Shown here one piece after another: positions 49,472 to 57,323 of a stretch of DNA of 64,000 nucleotides. Origin of the DNA: VRUE01 sp963697805 (lineage in GTDB: Bacteria; Actinomycetota; Thermoleophilia; Solirubrobacterales; 70-9); the NCBI GenBank assembly GCA_963697805.1, contig CAVOPB010000002.1, forward strand, positions 620,001 to 684,000. The letters are read 5' to 3'. Below the pieces are notes generated by a model. The model had not been told where the DNA came from. It was given only the letters and a program-made list of their open reading frames with translations, and searched no databases. Each line of letters opens with the position of its first letter. The stretch's first letter is position 1. Position numbers and translations under genes: made by a program.

Positions 49472-50243
49472 CCAGCGCCGCCGGCTTGCGGTGGCGCCGG
49501 AACATCTCCTCGACCCAGACGTAGCCGGGGCGCTCCTTCAGCGGGATGCGGAAGGCTTCCATGCCGGCGGGCGCAGTCCCATCGACTTCCGTCGGCCCCT
49601 CGTCCGGCAGCACGACCGGGTAGAAGAGCGAGGCGGCAGTGAGGTCGGCGACGGTGAACCGGTCGCCGACCAGGTACTCGTTCCCACCGGCCTCGAGCTC
49701 GGCCTCGAGGCGGTCGAAGGCGGCGAGGATCTTTTCTCGAGCCAGGTCCGCCGCCCCGACGTCCGCGACCCCGAAGCGGAGCTTGGTGTAGACGCCCGCG
49801 TAGGAGGTTGCCAGGCCGCCCACCCGCCTCGCCGGGGCGGGCAGCGTCTGTTCGACGACCGCGCGGAAGCGATCGCGGTCACCGAGCAGCTCGTGCCAGG
49901 CGAGCAGCCGCGAGTGGGGCCCGAGCTCCTCGTCGAAGAAATCCTCGAGCTCGAGGGCGCGGCGGCGTTGCTCGGGGTCGGAGGGGTAGAGCGCCGGCTC
50001 GGGGTCGCGCTCCTCGAGCGCGGCGATGATCGCGGTCGAATCGCCGATGTTGTGGCCATCCAGCGTCAGCACCGGGAAGGTGGCCTGGGCGCCGCGGGTG
50101 AGCCAGAGCGCGAACGCGATGTGGCCTCCCGGCGGCGGCGCGCGTCGCTCGTGCTCGATGCCCTTGTGGGCGAGGGCCCAGCGCGCCTTCTCGCTGTAGT
50201 GGGAAACGGGGATGTGCCAGAGGGTGGGGAGGTCGCTGCTCAT
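49461..50243 (-). CDS. glutathione S-transferase family protein
   Basis: 260 residues from ATG 50243. The thioredoxin-like N domain starts LPTLWHIPVSHYSEKARWALAHKGIEHE, with the Ser/Tyr of HYSEKAR in the thiol-contact position. It continues ATFPVLTLDGHNIGDSTAIIAALEE with the cis-Pro and the GDST thiol-binding loop. The helical C domain ends with YLVGDRFTVADLTAASLFYPVV, the usual N-capping box (FTVADL). Actinobacteria often use mycothiol rather than glutathione, so the cofactor is open. The start is preceded by the 60-bp repeat also found before folE2. Confidence 0.85.
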   Translation of the reverse strand: MSSDLPTLWHIPVSHYSEKARWALAHKGIEHERRAPPPGGHIAFALWLTRGAQATFPVLTLDGHNIGDSTAIIAALEERDPEPALYPSDPEQRRRALELEDFFDEELGPHSRLLAWHELLGDRDRFRAVVEQTLPAPARRVGGLATSYAGVYTKLRFGVADVGAADLAREKILAAFDRLEAELEAGGNEYLVGDRFTVADLTAASLFYPVVLPDEGPTEVDGTAPAGMEAFRIPLKERPGYVWVEEMFRRHRKPAALATG

Positions 50244-50250
50244 TGCAAAG

Positions 50251-50310
50251 TCTCGCGCTTCGCTCGCTGCGCGATGAACCAGATATGCACGCTTGCTCGC
50301 TCCGCGCTCA
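50251..50310. repeat. 60-bp dispersed repeat, copy 2 (upstream of the GST gene)
   Basis: Matches 28321-28380 at 56 of 60 positions, in the same orientation, and ends 7 bases before the minus-strand ATG at 50243. The first copy has the same offset before folE2. The last bases before the start codons differ, so the similarity stops at the repeat border. Confidence 0.7.
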
Positions 50311-50348
50311 TTGCTTAATCCCGGCCGCCCTGGCAGCATAGTCCGGGC

Positions 50349-50624
50349 ATGCCGTTGAGCGAGCAGGAGATCGAGGCGAGGCTGACCGAGCATCCCGGCT
50401 GGGAGCTGGATGGCCGGGCGATCACAAAATCGTTCAAGCGCTCGGACTTCGTCGGTTCGGTCAACTTCGTCGACAGCATCGTCGAGCCGGCCGAGTCGAT
50501 GAACCATCACCCCGATCTCCAGATCTCCTGGGACACGGTCAGGGTCAGCCTCTCGACCCATTCCGATGGCGGGGTGACGGCCAACGACTTCGAGCTGGCG
50601 GCGAAGATCGACGCCCTGGCCTGA
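50349..50624 (+). CDS. phhB: 4a-hydroxytetrahydrobiopterin dehydratase (pterin-4a-carbinolamine dehydratase)
   Basis: 91 residues, the usual length. The pattern is clear: SEQEIEARLTEHPGWELDGRAITKSFKRSDFVGSVNFVDSIVEPAESMNHHPDLQISWDTVRVSLSTHSDGGVT in pieces. The active-site histidines are in MNHHPDLQ, and THSDGGVT is the conserved strand. It dehydrates the carbinolamine formed by pterin-dependent hydroxylases, or serves as a small dimerising protein. No hydroxylase lies nearby. The ArfB-like gene starts 14 bases later, probably in the same mRNA. Confidence 0.92.
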   Translation: MPLSEQEIEARLTEHPGWELDGRAITKSFKRSDFVGSVNFVDSIVEPAESMNHHPDLQISWDTVRVSLSTHSDGGVTANDFELAAKIDALA

Positions 50625-50638
50625 CCGGCCTCCTGGCC

Positions 50639-51055
50639 GTGGCCGACGAGTTGAAGATCGACGAGGACCTCGCGATCCCCCTGGCCGAGATCGAGCTGCG
50701 GACCAGCCGCTCGAGCGGCCCGGGTGGCCAGCACGCGAACGTGACCGCGTCACGGGTCGAAGCGGTCTTCGACGTCTCCTCTTCCGCCGCTCTCGATGAG
50801 GCCCAGCGCGAAAGGTTGCTGGAGCGGGTGGGGCCGACCGTAACCGCCGTCGCCCAGGACGCGCGGGGCCAGGCGCGCAATCGCCAGCTCGCGCTCGATC
50901 GCCTCGCGGCGAGGATCGCGGCCGGCCTCCGCGTCCCTCGCCGGCGACGCCCGACCCGGCCGACCCGCGCCTCGCGCGAGCGCCGGCTCGACCAGAAGCG
51001 GCGGACCTCCGAGCGAAAATCTCGCCGCAGGCGGCCGGGCGGCGAGGCGGAATGA
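50639..51055 (+). CDS. arfB: ArfB-like peptidyl-tRNA hydrolase / ribosome rescue factor
   Basis: 138 residues from GTG 50639. The GGQ domain is intact: EIELRTSRSSGPGGQHANVTASRVEAVFDV, with the catalytic GGQ at about residue 32. The C terminus is highly basic (RRRRPTRPTRASRERRLDQKRRTSERKSRRRR), as in ArfB/YaeJ, where the tail enters the empty mRNA channel of stalled ribosomes. It lacks the codon-recognition domains of true release factors. Acts on the 70S ribosome. Directly followed by the perfect hairpin at 51061. Confidence 0.88.
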   Translation: MADELKIDEDLAIPLAEIELRTSRSSGPGGQHANVTASRVEAVFDVSSSAALDEAQRERLLERVGPTVTAVAQDARGQARNRQLALDRLAARIAAGLRVPRRRRPTRPTRASRERRLDQKRRTSERKSRRRRPGGEAE

Positions 51056-51060
51056 CCGAT

Positions 51061-51103
51061 GCCGTCGAGGTTGGGTCCGCCATGCGGACCCAACCTCGAC
51101 GGC
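51061..51103. terminator. perfect 20-bp hairpin (GTCGAGGTTGGG family)
   Basis: GCCGTCGAGGTTGGGTCCGC (51061-51080), loop CAT, and its exact complement at 51084-51103. It starts 5 bases after the ArfB stop and sits 22 bases before the next GTG. The core GTCGAGGTTGGG-YCCG is shared with 22759-22803. Without a T-tract it may act as a terminator, an RNA-stabilising stem or a mobile repeat. Confidence 0.65.
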
Positions 51104-51125
51104 AGGTCCCTGCGAGACTCGGATC

Positions 51126-51473
51126 GTGCCCAGGCGCAAGAAGAGACCCTCGGCCGAGAAGGCCGCGACCGTCGAGTACCGCGACGAGGAGGGAAACACT
51201 CTGGTCCTGCGCCAATCGTTGAGCCGGGCGACGATCAGGAAGATCGGCCAGGGCCCCTCAAGTGCGGCGGCCTCGGTCGATGACGCCTGGCGGCGCCGCT
51301 CGGAGCTCCTCTTCGAGCGGCTCGCCGTCAGCTGGGAGATCGCCGGGCTTCCGCTCACCGATCAGAAGATGCTGCTCGGCCGCTACCGGATGGCCGACTC
51401 GGCGACGCAGCAATGGGTCAGGAAGACGATCGCGACCCACGTCGAGCGGTTCATCCCCGAGCTTGCCGGCTAG
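51126..51473 (+). CDS. small basic protein of unknown function
   Basis: 115 residues from GTG 51126. Basic start (PRRKKRPSAEKAA), then YRDEEGNTLVLRQSLSRATIRKIG, a helical middle (VDDAWRRRSELLFERLAVSWEIAGLPL) and the end DSATQQWVRKTIATHVERFIPELAG. No signal, membrane segment or Cys, and no family recognised. Composition matches the neighbourhood, so it is probably a real gene. It converges on the arginase-like gene with a 4-base overlap. Confidence 0.6.
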   Translation: MPRRKKRPSAEKAATVEYRDEEGNTLVLRQSLSRATIRKIGQGPSSAAASVDDAWRRRSELLFERLAVSWEIAGLPLTDQKMLLGRYRMADSATQQWVRKTIATHVERFIPELAG

Positions 51474-52351
51474 TCCCGGCGGCGGAGGGGCCTGAGCGCC
51501 TCGATCAGGGCCTTGCCGCAGGCGCCACCGGGGTCCTTCTCGGGGTTGTAGCAGGCGATTGAGGCGCCGATCAGGGCCTCGGAGGCGAGCAGCGGCGTGA
51601 GCAGATCGCCGAGGTCCTCCCAACCCATCCCGCCCGGCATCAGATAGTCGGTCGCCGGGAAGGCCTCCTCGTCGAGAACGTCGACGTCCAGGTGGAGCCA
51701 GAACGACCCGCCGCCGGCGAGCGCGGCCGCCGCCCATTCGCCGGTCTCGGCCGCGCCGTCGGAGCGAACGGTCTCGATCGGATGCAGGCGCGGAGCCGGG
51801 TCGAGGTCCTCCGGCCGGCGCATCCCATCCTCGATCGACTCCTCACGGTCGCGATAGCCGATCAGGAAGGTCCTGGCGGGTTCGGACGACGCTCCTCCCG
51901 CGGCATCGACCCATGCCCGGGGCCCGAGCCCGAGGATCACCGACATCCCCATGTCGGCCGCCTCGCCGGTGGTCGAGGTCTCCCCGTCGTAGAGGTCGGC
52001 GTGGCCGTCCACGTAGGCGAGCCCGATCGAGCCGAGGGCGTCGCGGGCACCGCCCAGGGCCCCGGGCAGCTCCGAGCAGCAGCCGCCGACAAGCAGGGGC
52101 CGGTCGCCCGCGGCGAGCGCGTTCGCGACCGTCATGCGGATCTCGGCGGTGGCGGCGAGGACGTCGTCAGCGGCGATCAGCCCGGTCTCCGGGTCGCGCT
52201 CGTCGCCGCGGATCCTGATCTCGAGGTCGCCGCGATCTTCGGCGCCGATCACGTCGGTCAGGCCGAGCGCGCGCATCGCCACGGGCCCGCGCTCGGCGCC
52301 GCCGGAGCGGCCGACCGAGTCGATCGGGGCGCCGATCATGACGAGGGCCAT
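51470..52351 (-). CDS. arginase/agmatinase family protein with an altered metal site
   Basis: 293 residues. Ureohydrolase fold: MIGAPIDSVGRSGGAERGP, VDGHADLYD (Asp115, His117, Asp119) and LHLDVDVLDEE (Asp222, Asp224), all metal ligands. The first-ligand motif, normally GGDHS, here reads GGCCSE (Cys91, Cys92), so the usual histidine is replaced. Such Cys variants are known to me in actinobacterial arginase-like proteins, but their reactions are uncertain. It could hydrolyse a guanidino compound or have lost activity. Cytosolic. It stands alone; an arginine or agmatine operon is not visible. Confidence 0.8.
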   Translation of the reverse strand: MALVMIGAPIDSVGRSGGAERGPVAMRALGLTDVIGAEDRGDLEIRIRGDERDPETGLIAADDVLAATAEIRMTVANALAAGDRPLLVGGCCSELPGALGGARDALGSIGLAYVDGHADLYDGETSTTGEAADMGMSVILGLGPRAWVDAAGGASSEPARTFLIGYRDREESIEDGMRRPEDLDPAPRLHPIETVRSDGAAETGEWAAAALAGGGSFWLHLDVDVLDEEAFPATDYLMPGGMGWEDLGDLLTPLLASEALIGASIACYNPEKDPGGACGKALIEALRPLRRRD

Positions 52352-52510
52352 CGCCGGGCAGATTACGCCGGGCCGCTCGCGGCGATCAATTTGACGTTCT
52401 GGGGGCGAGAGTTCGAGAGCTACGAGGGATTCGATCAGGATGAGAAGAGGATCGCGCGCGGGAACGGGCCCGATATCGTGACCCGGCAGTAGCCGCTAGT
52501 CTCGTCGCCG

Positions 52511-53890
52511 GTGGGTTCGGCCGACCAGACACCAACCGAAGGAGCCCGGTTCTACGGCGCCAGGTGGCTGACCGAGGAGGCTCCCGACCGTGAGTTCCCG
52601 GCCAGCGGGATGTCGGCGATCGATGCGATGCGCCTGGTCGGCGAGGAACTGGAGCTCGAGGGCGAACCGGCCCGCAACCTGGCGACCTTCGTGACCACCT
52701 GGATGGAGCCCGAGGCCCAGCGGCTGATCGCGGCCAACCTCCATCGCAACTTCATCGACCACGCCGAGTACCCGATCTCGGCCGAAATCGAGCAGCGCTG
52801 CGTGCGGATGCTCGCCGACCTCTTCCACGCGCCCGGGGAGACGACCGGGACCCGTACCCAGGGCTCATCGGAGGCGATCATGCTCGGCGCGCTCTCGCTG
52901 AAGTGGAAATGGCGCCAGCGCCGCGAAGCGGCCGGCAAGCCGACCGATTCGCCGAATCTCGTCTTCGGCGGCGACGTCCATGTCGTCTGGGACAAGTTCT
53001 GCCGCTACTTCGACGTCGAGCCGAGGATCGTGCCGCTGCAGAGGGGCAAGTACACGATCGGGCCCGCCGACGTCGAGCCCCACATCGATGAGAACACGAT
53101 CGGCGTCGCCGCCGTCCTCGGCACGACCTTCACCGGGCATCGCGACGACATCGTCGGCATCAACGAGCTCCTGGTCGCGACCAAAGACGAGAAGGGCATC
53201 GACATCCCGATCCACGTCGACGCCGCCTCGGGCGGCTTCGTCTGGCCCTTCCTCTACCCCGACTCGGAGTGGGACTTCCGGCTCTCCCAGGTCCGCTCGA
53301 TCAACGTCTCCGGGCACAAGTTCGGCCTCGTCTACCCGGGGATCGGGTGGCTGATCTTCCGCGAAAAGGACGACCTCGCCTCCGATCTCGTCTTCGAGGA
53401 GAACTACCTCGGCAAGACCGACGCCACCTTCACCCTCAACTTCTCGACCGGCTCGGCGATGGTCCTCGCCCAGTACTACAACTTCGTCCGCCTCGGCCAC
53501 GAGGGCTACAACTACATCATCGGGATCATGGAGAAGAACGCTCGCCACCTCGCCGAGGCGCTCACCGCCGAGGGCGACTTCGAGCTGATCGACCCCGACG
53601 CCGAGCAGCTGCCCCTGGTCGCCTTCCAGCTCGCCGGCGACAAGCCCTACGACGAGTTCGACGTCGCCTGGCAGCTCTCCGCCGAGCGCGGCTGGATGCT
53701 CCCCGCCTACACGCTGCCACCGGACGCCCAGGACGTGAAAGTGATGCGGGCGCTGGTCAAGGAGACGCTCAGCCACGCGCAGATCGACCACCTGGCCTCC
53801 GACATCAAGGATGCCTGCGCGACACTCGAGAAGAAGGGCGGCCTGCAGGAGACCGAGCGCCGCCAGGTCAAGACCGGCACCGGTTACTGA
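52511..53890 (+). CDS. gadB: glutamate decarboxylase
   Basis: 459 residues from GTG 52511. The PLP-dependent group II decarboxylase pattern is clear: NLATFVTTWMEPEAQRLIAANLHRNFIDHAEYP, TQGSSEAIMLGALSLKWKWR, HVDAASGGFVWPF (Asp237) and SINVSGHKFGLVYPG with the PLP lysine at 270. The C terminus ends YDEFDVAWQLSAERGWMLPAYTLPP. It makes GABA from glutamate with consumption of a proton, as in acid resistance or GABA metabolism. No glutamate/GABA antiporter lies nearby. Next to the NO reductase on the same strand, but 99 bases apart, with its own promoter region between. Confidence 0.93.
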   Translation: MGSADQTPTEGARFYGARWLTEEAPDREFPASGMSAIDAMRLVGEELELEGEPARNLATFVTTWMEPEAQRLIAANLHRNFIDHAEYPISAEIEQRCVRMLADLFHAPGETTGTRTQGSSEAIMLGALSLKWKWRQRREAAGKPTDSPNLVFGGDVHVVWDKFCRYFDVEPRIVPLQRGKYTIGPADVEPHIDENTIGVAAVLGTTFTGHRDDIVGINELLVATKDEKGIDIPIHVDAASGGFVWPFLYPDSEWDFRLSQVRSINVSGHKFGLVYPGIGWLIFREKDDLASDLVFEENYLGKTDATFTLNFSTGSAMVLAQYYNFVRLGHEGYNYIIGIMEKNARHLAEALTAEGDFELIDPDAEQLPLVAFQLAGDKPYDEFDVAWQLSAERGWMLPAYTLPPDAQDVKVMRALVKETLSHAQIDHLASDIKDACATLEKKGGLQETERRQVKTGTGY

Positions 53891-53910
53891 GCCTAACCAC
53901 GCCGCGGATC

Positions 53911-53951
53911 ACACACGTGTGTTGACCGCGGCTACTCCTGGCGCATAGGGT
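53911..53951 (+). promoter_or_regulatory. candidate promoter and operator of the NO reductase operon
   Basis: A perfect 12-base palindrome ACACACGTGTGT (53911-53922) touches a -35-like TTGACC (53922-53927). A weak -10, TAGGGT (53946-53951), follows after 18 bases. The site is 60-80 bases before the GTG start of the reductase. The palindrome is a good regulator site, and an NO- or redox-responsive protein is plausible but not shown by the sequence. Confidence 0.4.
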
Positions 53952-53989
53952 CGTTTGCGAGCGGGTTCCTCAGGTGAGATTGGGGGTTT

Positions 53990-56290
53990 GTGGATCAGCC
54001 GAGTCAGCGCCGCGGATTGATTGTCTCCAAGGGCTGGCTGCAGGCTTGCCTTCTCGTCGTCCTATTCGGGTTCCTCATCCTCGGGATCCTCGCCTACAAG
54101 ACGTATCAGGACGACCCGCCGATTCCGGCGAGGTTCGTCGACCCGACCGGCAGGGTCCTGTTCACCGGAGGTGACGTCAGCAGCGGCCAGAAGGTGTTCC
54201 TCCACAACGGGTTGATGGAGTACGGGTCGATCTTCGGCCACGGCGCCTACCTCGGCCCTGACTTCACCGACGACTACCTGCACCGGGCGGCGCTCTCGGT
54301 CAAGGACCAGTACCGGGGTGAAGGCATCGATGGCGCCGAGCAGCGGACGATCGACGACTTCCAGGCCAATCGCTACGACTCGGCGACCAACTCGATCACC
54401 TACAGCGCTGCTCAGGCCCGGGCTTTCGAACAGTTGCGTCGCCACTACCAAGACTATTTCGGCGACCCATCGACGCAGTTCGGCCTCCGCCCGAACGCGA
54501 TCACCGATCCGGAGAAGATCAAGGACCTGACCGCCTTCTTCAGCTGGTCGGCCTGGGCATCGGCGGCGCGGCGACCGGGCCACAACTACTCCTACACGAA
54601 CAATTGGCCCTCCGAGAGGCTGGTGGGCAACACGCCGACGGCAAACGTCCTTCTCTGGAGTGTTGTCTCGCTGATCGCCCTGCTCGGCGGGATCGGTTTG
54701 TTGTTTGGTGCCTTCGGGCGATGGAACTTCCTTGGCTGGAGGGGCCGCGAGCAGGCCACTCTCTCTTTCAGGGCGCCCGGTGAGGTGACACTGACGCCGG
54801 CCCAGCGCGCGACCGCCTGGTTCTTCCTCGTCATGGCTGCGCTGTTCCTGATCCAGACACTGGTCGGCGCGGCCTCCCAGCACTACCGAGCGGACCTCGG
54901 CGGCTTCTTCGGCATCGACCTCGCCCAGGTCTTCCCCTACAACCTGACACGCACCTTCCACGTGCAGCTCGCGATCTTCTTCGTCTCGAGCTCCTATCTT
55001 GCGGCCGGGATCTTTCTGGCTCCGATGATCGCCAGGCGCGAGCCCCGAGGTCAGGGCCTGCTCGCGTACGTCCTGCTCGCCGCCGTGGCAATCGTCGTCT
55101 TCGGCAGCCTGATCGGGGAGTTTGCCGGGGTGCACGGCTGGCTCGGGTCGGTCGGCAACCTATTCGGCGACCAGGGATTCGAGTATCTGGACCTCGGCCG
55201 AATCTGGCAGGTCCTCCTGGTGATCGGCCTCTTCTTCTGGGTGGCGATCCTCTATCGAGGATTGAAGGGTCGCCTTTCACGCGAGCACGTCGGAAACATG
55301 CCGTGGCTCTTCTTCTTCGCCGCCCTGGCGATCCCGGCGTTCTATGCGGTCGGCCTGCTCGCCAACGCGGGGGAGAGCTTCACCGTCACCGACTTCTGGC
55401 GCTTCTGGGTCGTCCACCTCTGGGTGGAGGACTTCCTCGAGCTGTTCACAACTGTGATGGTGGCCTACATCTTCGTCCTGCTCGGGGTGGTGCGGGAGCG
55501 CGTCGCGCTCACCGTGATCTTCCTCGACATCCTGCTCTACTCGGCCGGCGGTGTAATCGGGACGATGCATCACCTCTACTTCTCAGGTGAGCCCGCGGAG
55601 CACATGGCGTTCGGCGCGGTCTTCTCGGCAGCCGAGGTGATCCCCCTCACGTTTCTCACCGTCGAGGCCTGGAGCTTCCTCCAGCTGGGAGCGCGCCAGG
55701 AGTCGCGGTCCGAGACGCCGTTCCCGCATCGCTGGGCGGTGATGTTCCTCGTCGCAGTGGGCTTCTGGAACTTCCTCGGCGCCGGGATATTCGGATTCCT
55801 GATCAACCTGCCGATCGTCTCCTACTACGAGATCGGAACGGCGCTGACTGCCAATCACGGGCACGCGGCGATGATGGGGGTCTACGGGATGCTGGCGGTC
55901 GGCCTGGCGCTCTTCTGCCTTCGCTACCTGATCCCGGCCGACCGCTGGCCCGAGCGCGCGGCCAAGACCAGTTTCTGGTCCCTCAACATCGGCCTCGCCT
56001 GGATGTGCTTCTCGGACCTGCTGCCGCTGGGGTTCATCCAGCTCTATGAGTCAGTCAACAACAGCTACTTCCATGCCCGCTCACTCGATTTCCTCACCAA
56101 CTCGACAAACACACTGCTCGAGTGGCTGCGGTTCCCCGGCGACGTTCTGTTCATCGCGGGTGGCGTGTTGCCACTTCTCTACATCTGCTGGATCGGCGTC
56201 CGTCACCGAGTGAAGGACGAGACGCTCGACGAGCCCGAGGACATCCTCTTCACCGACGTCAGCGAGCCGGCCGAGGTCTCCGCCGGATGA
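53990..56290 (+). CDS. norB: quinol-dependent nitric oxide reductase (qNOR)
   Basis: 766 residues from GTG 53990. The N-terminal extension fused to the catalytic part replaces NorC and carries one helix (CLLVVLFGFLILGILAY) and a periplasmic domain without haem-c motif. The haem-copper-oxidase-like core has TFHVQLAI (His324), VVHLWVEDFLE (His476 and Glu480), MHHLYFSGEP (His527, His528) and ANHGHAAMMGVYG (His623, His625), the haem and FeB ligands of NO reductases. It reduces NO to N2O with quinol electrons in the membrane. Absence of a nearby nitrite reductase suggests detoxification. The next gene overlaps the stop (ATGA). Confidence 0.93.
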   Translation: MDQPSQRRGLIVSKGWLQACLLVVLFGFLILGILAYKTYQDDPPIPARFVDPTGRVLFTGGDVSSGQKVFLHNGLMEYGSIFGHGAYLGPDFTDDYLHRAALSVKDQYRGEGIDGAEQRTIDDFQANRYDSATNSITYSAAQARAFEQLRRHYQDYFGDPSTQFGLRPNAITDPEKIKDLTAFFSWSAWASAARRPGHNYSYTNNWPSERLVGNTPTANVLLWSVVSLIALLGGIGLLFGAFGRWNFLGWRGREQATLSFRAPGEVTLTPAQRATAWFFLVMAALFLIQTLVGAASQHYRADLGGFFGIDLAQVFPYNLTRTFHVQLAIFFVSSSYLAAGIFLAPMIARREPRGQGLLAYVLLAAVAIVVFGSLIGEFAGVHGWLGSVGNLFGDQGFEYLDLGRIWQVLLVIGLFFWVAILYRGLKGRLSREHVGNMPWLFFFAALAIPAFYAVGLLANAGESFTVTDFWRFWVVHLWVEDFLELFTTVMVAYIFVLLGVVRERVALTVIFLDILLYSAGGVIGTMHHLYFSGEPAEHMAFGAVFSAAEVIPLTFLTVEAWSFLQLGARQESRSETPFPHRWAVMFLVAVGFWNFLGAGIFGFLINLPIVSYYEIGTALTANHGHAAMMGVYGMLAVGLALFCLRYLIPADRWPERAAKTSFWSLNIGLAWMCFSDLLPLGFIQLYESVNNSYFHARSLDFLTNSTNTLLEWLRFPGDVLFIAGGVLPLLYICWIGVRHRVKDETLDEPEDILFTDVSEPAEVSAG

Positions 56291-56835
56291 GCCCCGAGGC
56301 CATTGCCGGCGCCGCCTATGCGGGCTTTCTGATCGTGGCTGCGATCGGCCTGGACCACCTCGCTCGCCATACCCACAACCGGTCAGGGCGATTCAGGACA
56401 CAGGGGTTCGAGTATCACGGGGGGCTCGACGTCTGGGAGTGTCCGGAGGGCGAGCACCTCAAGCCGGTCGCCATCGATCATCGGAACCGCGTCGCGCGAT
56501 ACCGGGCCCGGGCAGCGGTCTGCAACAGCTGTCCGGCCAAGGACGGGTGCACAGATTCCGATCAGGGCCGCGAGGTCGTGCGCCAGCTCGATCCCTGGCC
56601 ACACTCGGAGGCGGGTCGATTCCATCGAGGGATCTCTGTGGCGCTCCTCGTGCTCTCCTCCCTCATAGCCGCCGTCCTGATCGCGCGCAACAACTCTCTG
56701 GGAGACCTGGTGCTGCTCGGGTCGGCCCTGGTTCTCGCCGTCTCACTCGCAATGCGCATGGCAGCCGCATTCAGGGCCACCAGCTCCGGCTTCCCGGATG
56801 AAGAAGCGATGCTTCGAGACTCATGGAGGACGTAG
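56287..56835 (+). CDS. membrane protein with a four-cysteine (zinc-ribbon-like) insert
   Basis: 182 residues; ATG 56287 overlaps the NO reductase stop. One helix at the N terminus (AYAGFLIVAAIGLDHLA), then a hydrophilic part with FEYHGGLDVWECPEGEHLKPV (Cys52) and ARAAVCNSCPAKDGCTDSDQGREV (Cys79, Cys82, Cys88), then two helices (VALLVLSSLIAAVLIA and LVLLGSALVLAVSLAMRM). The Cys block resembles the CxxCP...C ribbon at the end of some transposases, but here it lies between membrane helices, so a metal site at the membrane surface is more likely. Its place suggests a role in NO reductase assembly or NO handling. Family not recognised. Confidence 0.6.
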   Translation: MSPEAIAGAAYAGFLIVAAIGLDHLARHTHNRSGRFRTQGFEYHGGLDVWECPEGEHLKPVAIDHRNRVARYRARAAVCNSCPAKDGCTDSDQGREVVRQLDPWPHSEAGRFHRGISVALLVLSSLIAAVLIARNNSLGDLVLLGSALVLAVSLAMRMAAAFRATSSGFPDEEAMLRDSWRT

Positions 56836-57284
56836 CGCTCTTTCTTCACCTGCTCGGGGCGCTGCTGTTCACAGCCGGAATCGTGTTCGCCGGCATCGCA
56901 TTCGAGTCGGCCCGGCGGCGGCAGCGGCCGGATGAGATCGCGCTGCTGTTGAGCCTGACCAGGATCGGCGTGCTGCTGGTCATTGCGGGGGGATTGCTGC
57001 TGCTGGGATTCGGCCTCTGGCTCGTCGGGTTGGAGGACGTCGGCTACGGCGCCGGCTGGGTCCAGGCCGCCATCGGCCTGTTCATCGTGGTCCTGGCTCT
57101 CGGCGGGCTTGGCGGTCAACGCCCGAAGCGGGCGCGGCGGCTTTCGGCTCAACTGGCCGAGGAGGGCGTCCCGATGACCGCTGAGCTCCGCGGCCTGCTC
57201 GATGACCCCCTCTCGCGCGCGGCCAACTACTCATCCGCGGTGCTCGTGCTGGCGATCCTCGCTCTGATGGTCTTCAAGCCCTAG
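56823..57284 (+). CDS. DUF2269-like membrane protein
   Basis: 153 residues from ATG 56823, overlapping the previous gene by 13 bases. Four helices: VALFLHLLGALLFTAGIVFAGIAF, LTRIGVLLVIAGGLLLLGFGLWLV, WVQAAIGLFIVVLALGGL and SAVLVLAILALMVF. The first helix with LHLLGALLFTAG and the loop GLGGQRPKRARR match the general DUF2269 pattern (predicted integral membrane proteins). The function of the family is unknown. Third gene of the NO reductase operon, so possibly an accessory membrane subunit. Confidence 0.7.
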   Translation: MEDVALFLHLLGALLFTAGIVFAGIAFESARRRQRPDEIALLLSLTRIGVLLVIAGGLLLLGFGLWLVGLEDVGYGAGWVQAAIGLFIVVLALGGLGGQRPKRARRLSAQLAEEGVPMTAELRGLLDDPLSRAANYSSAVLVLAILALMVFKP

Positions 57285-57323
57285 CCGGGTTGCGGCCGGG
57301 ACCCACTCTGTAAGGTCGTTGCC

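Noticed and set aside
52352..52510. Possible small gene between the arginase-like gene and glutamate decarboxylase
   Set aside because: The open frame there has no start with a ribosome site and only covers the leader region.
56500..56580. Transposase-type zinc ribbon in the 56287 gene as a sign of an insertion sequence
   Set aside because: The ribbon lies between membrane helices, and no DDE catalytic residues or terminal inverted repeats are present.
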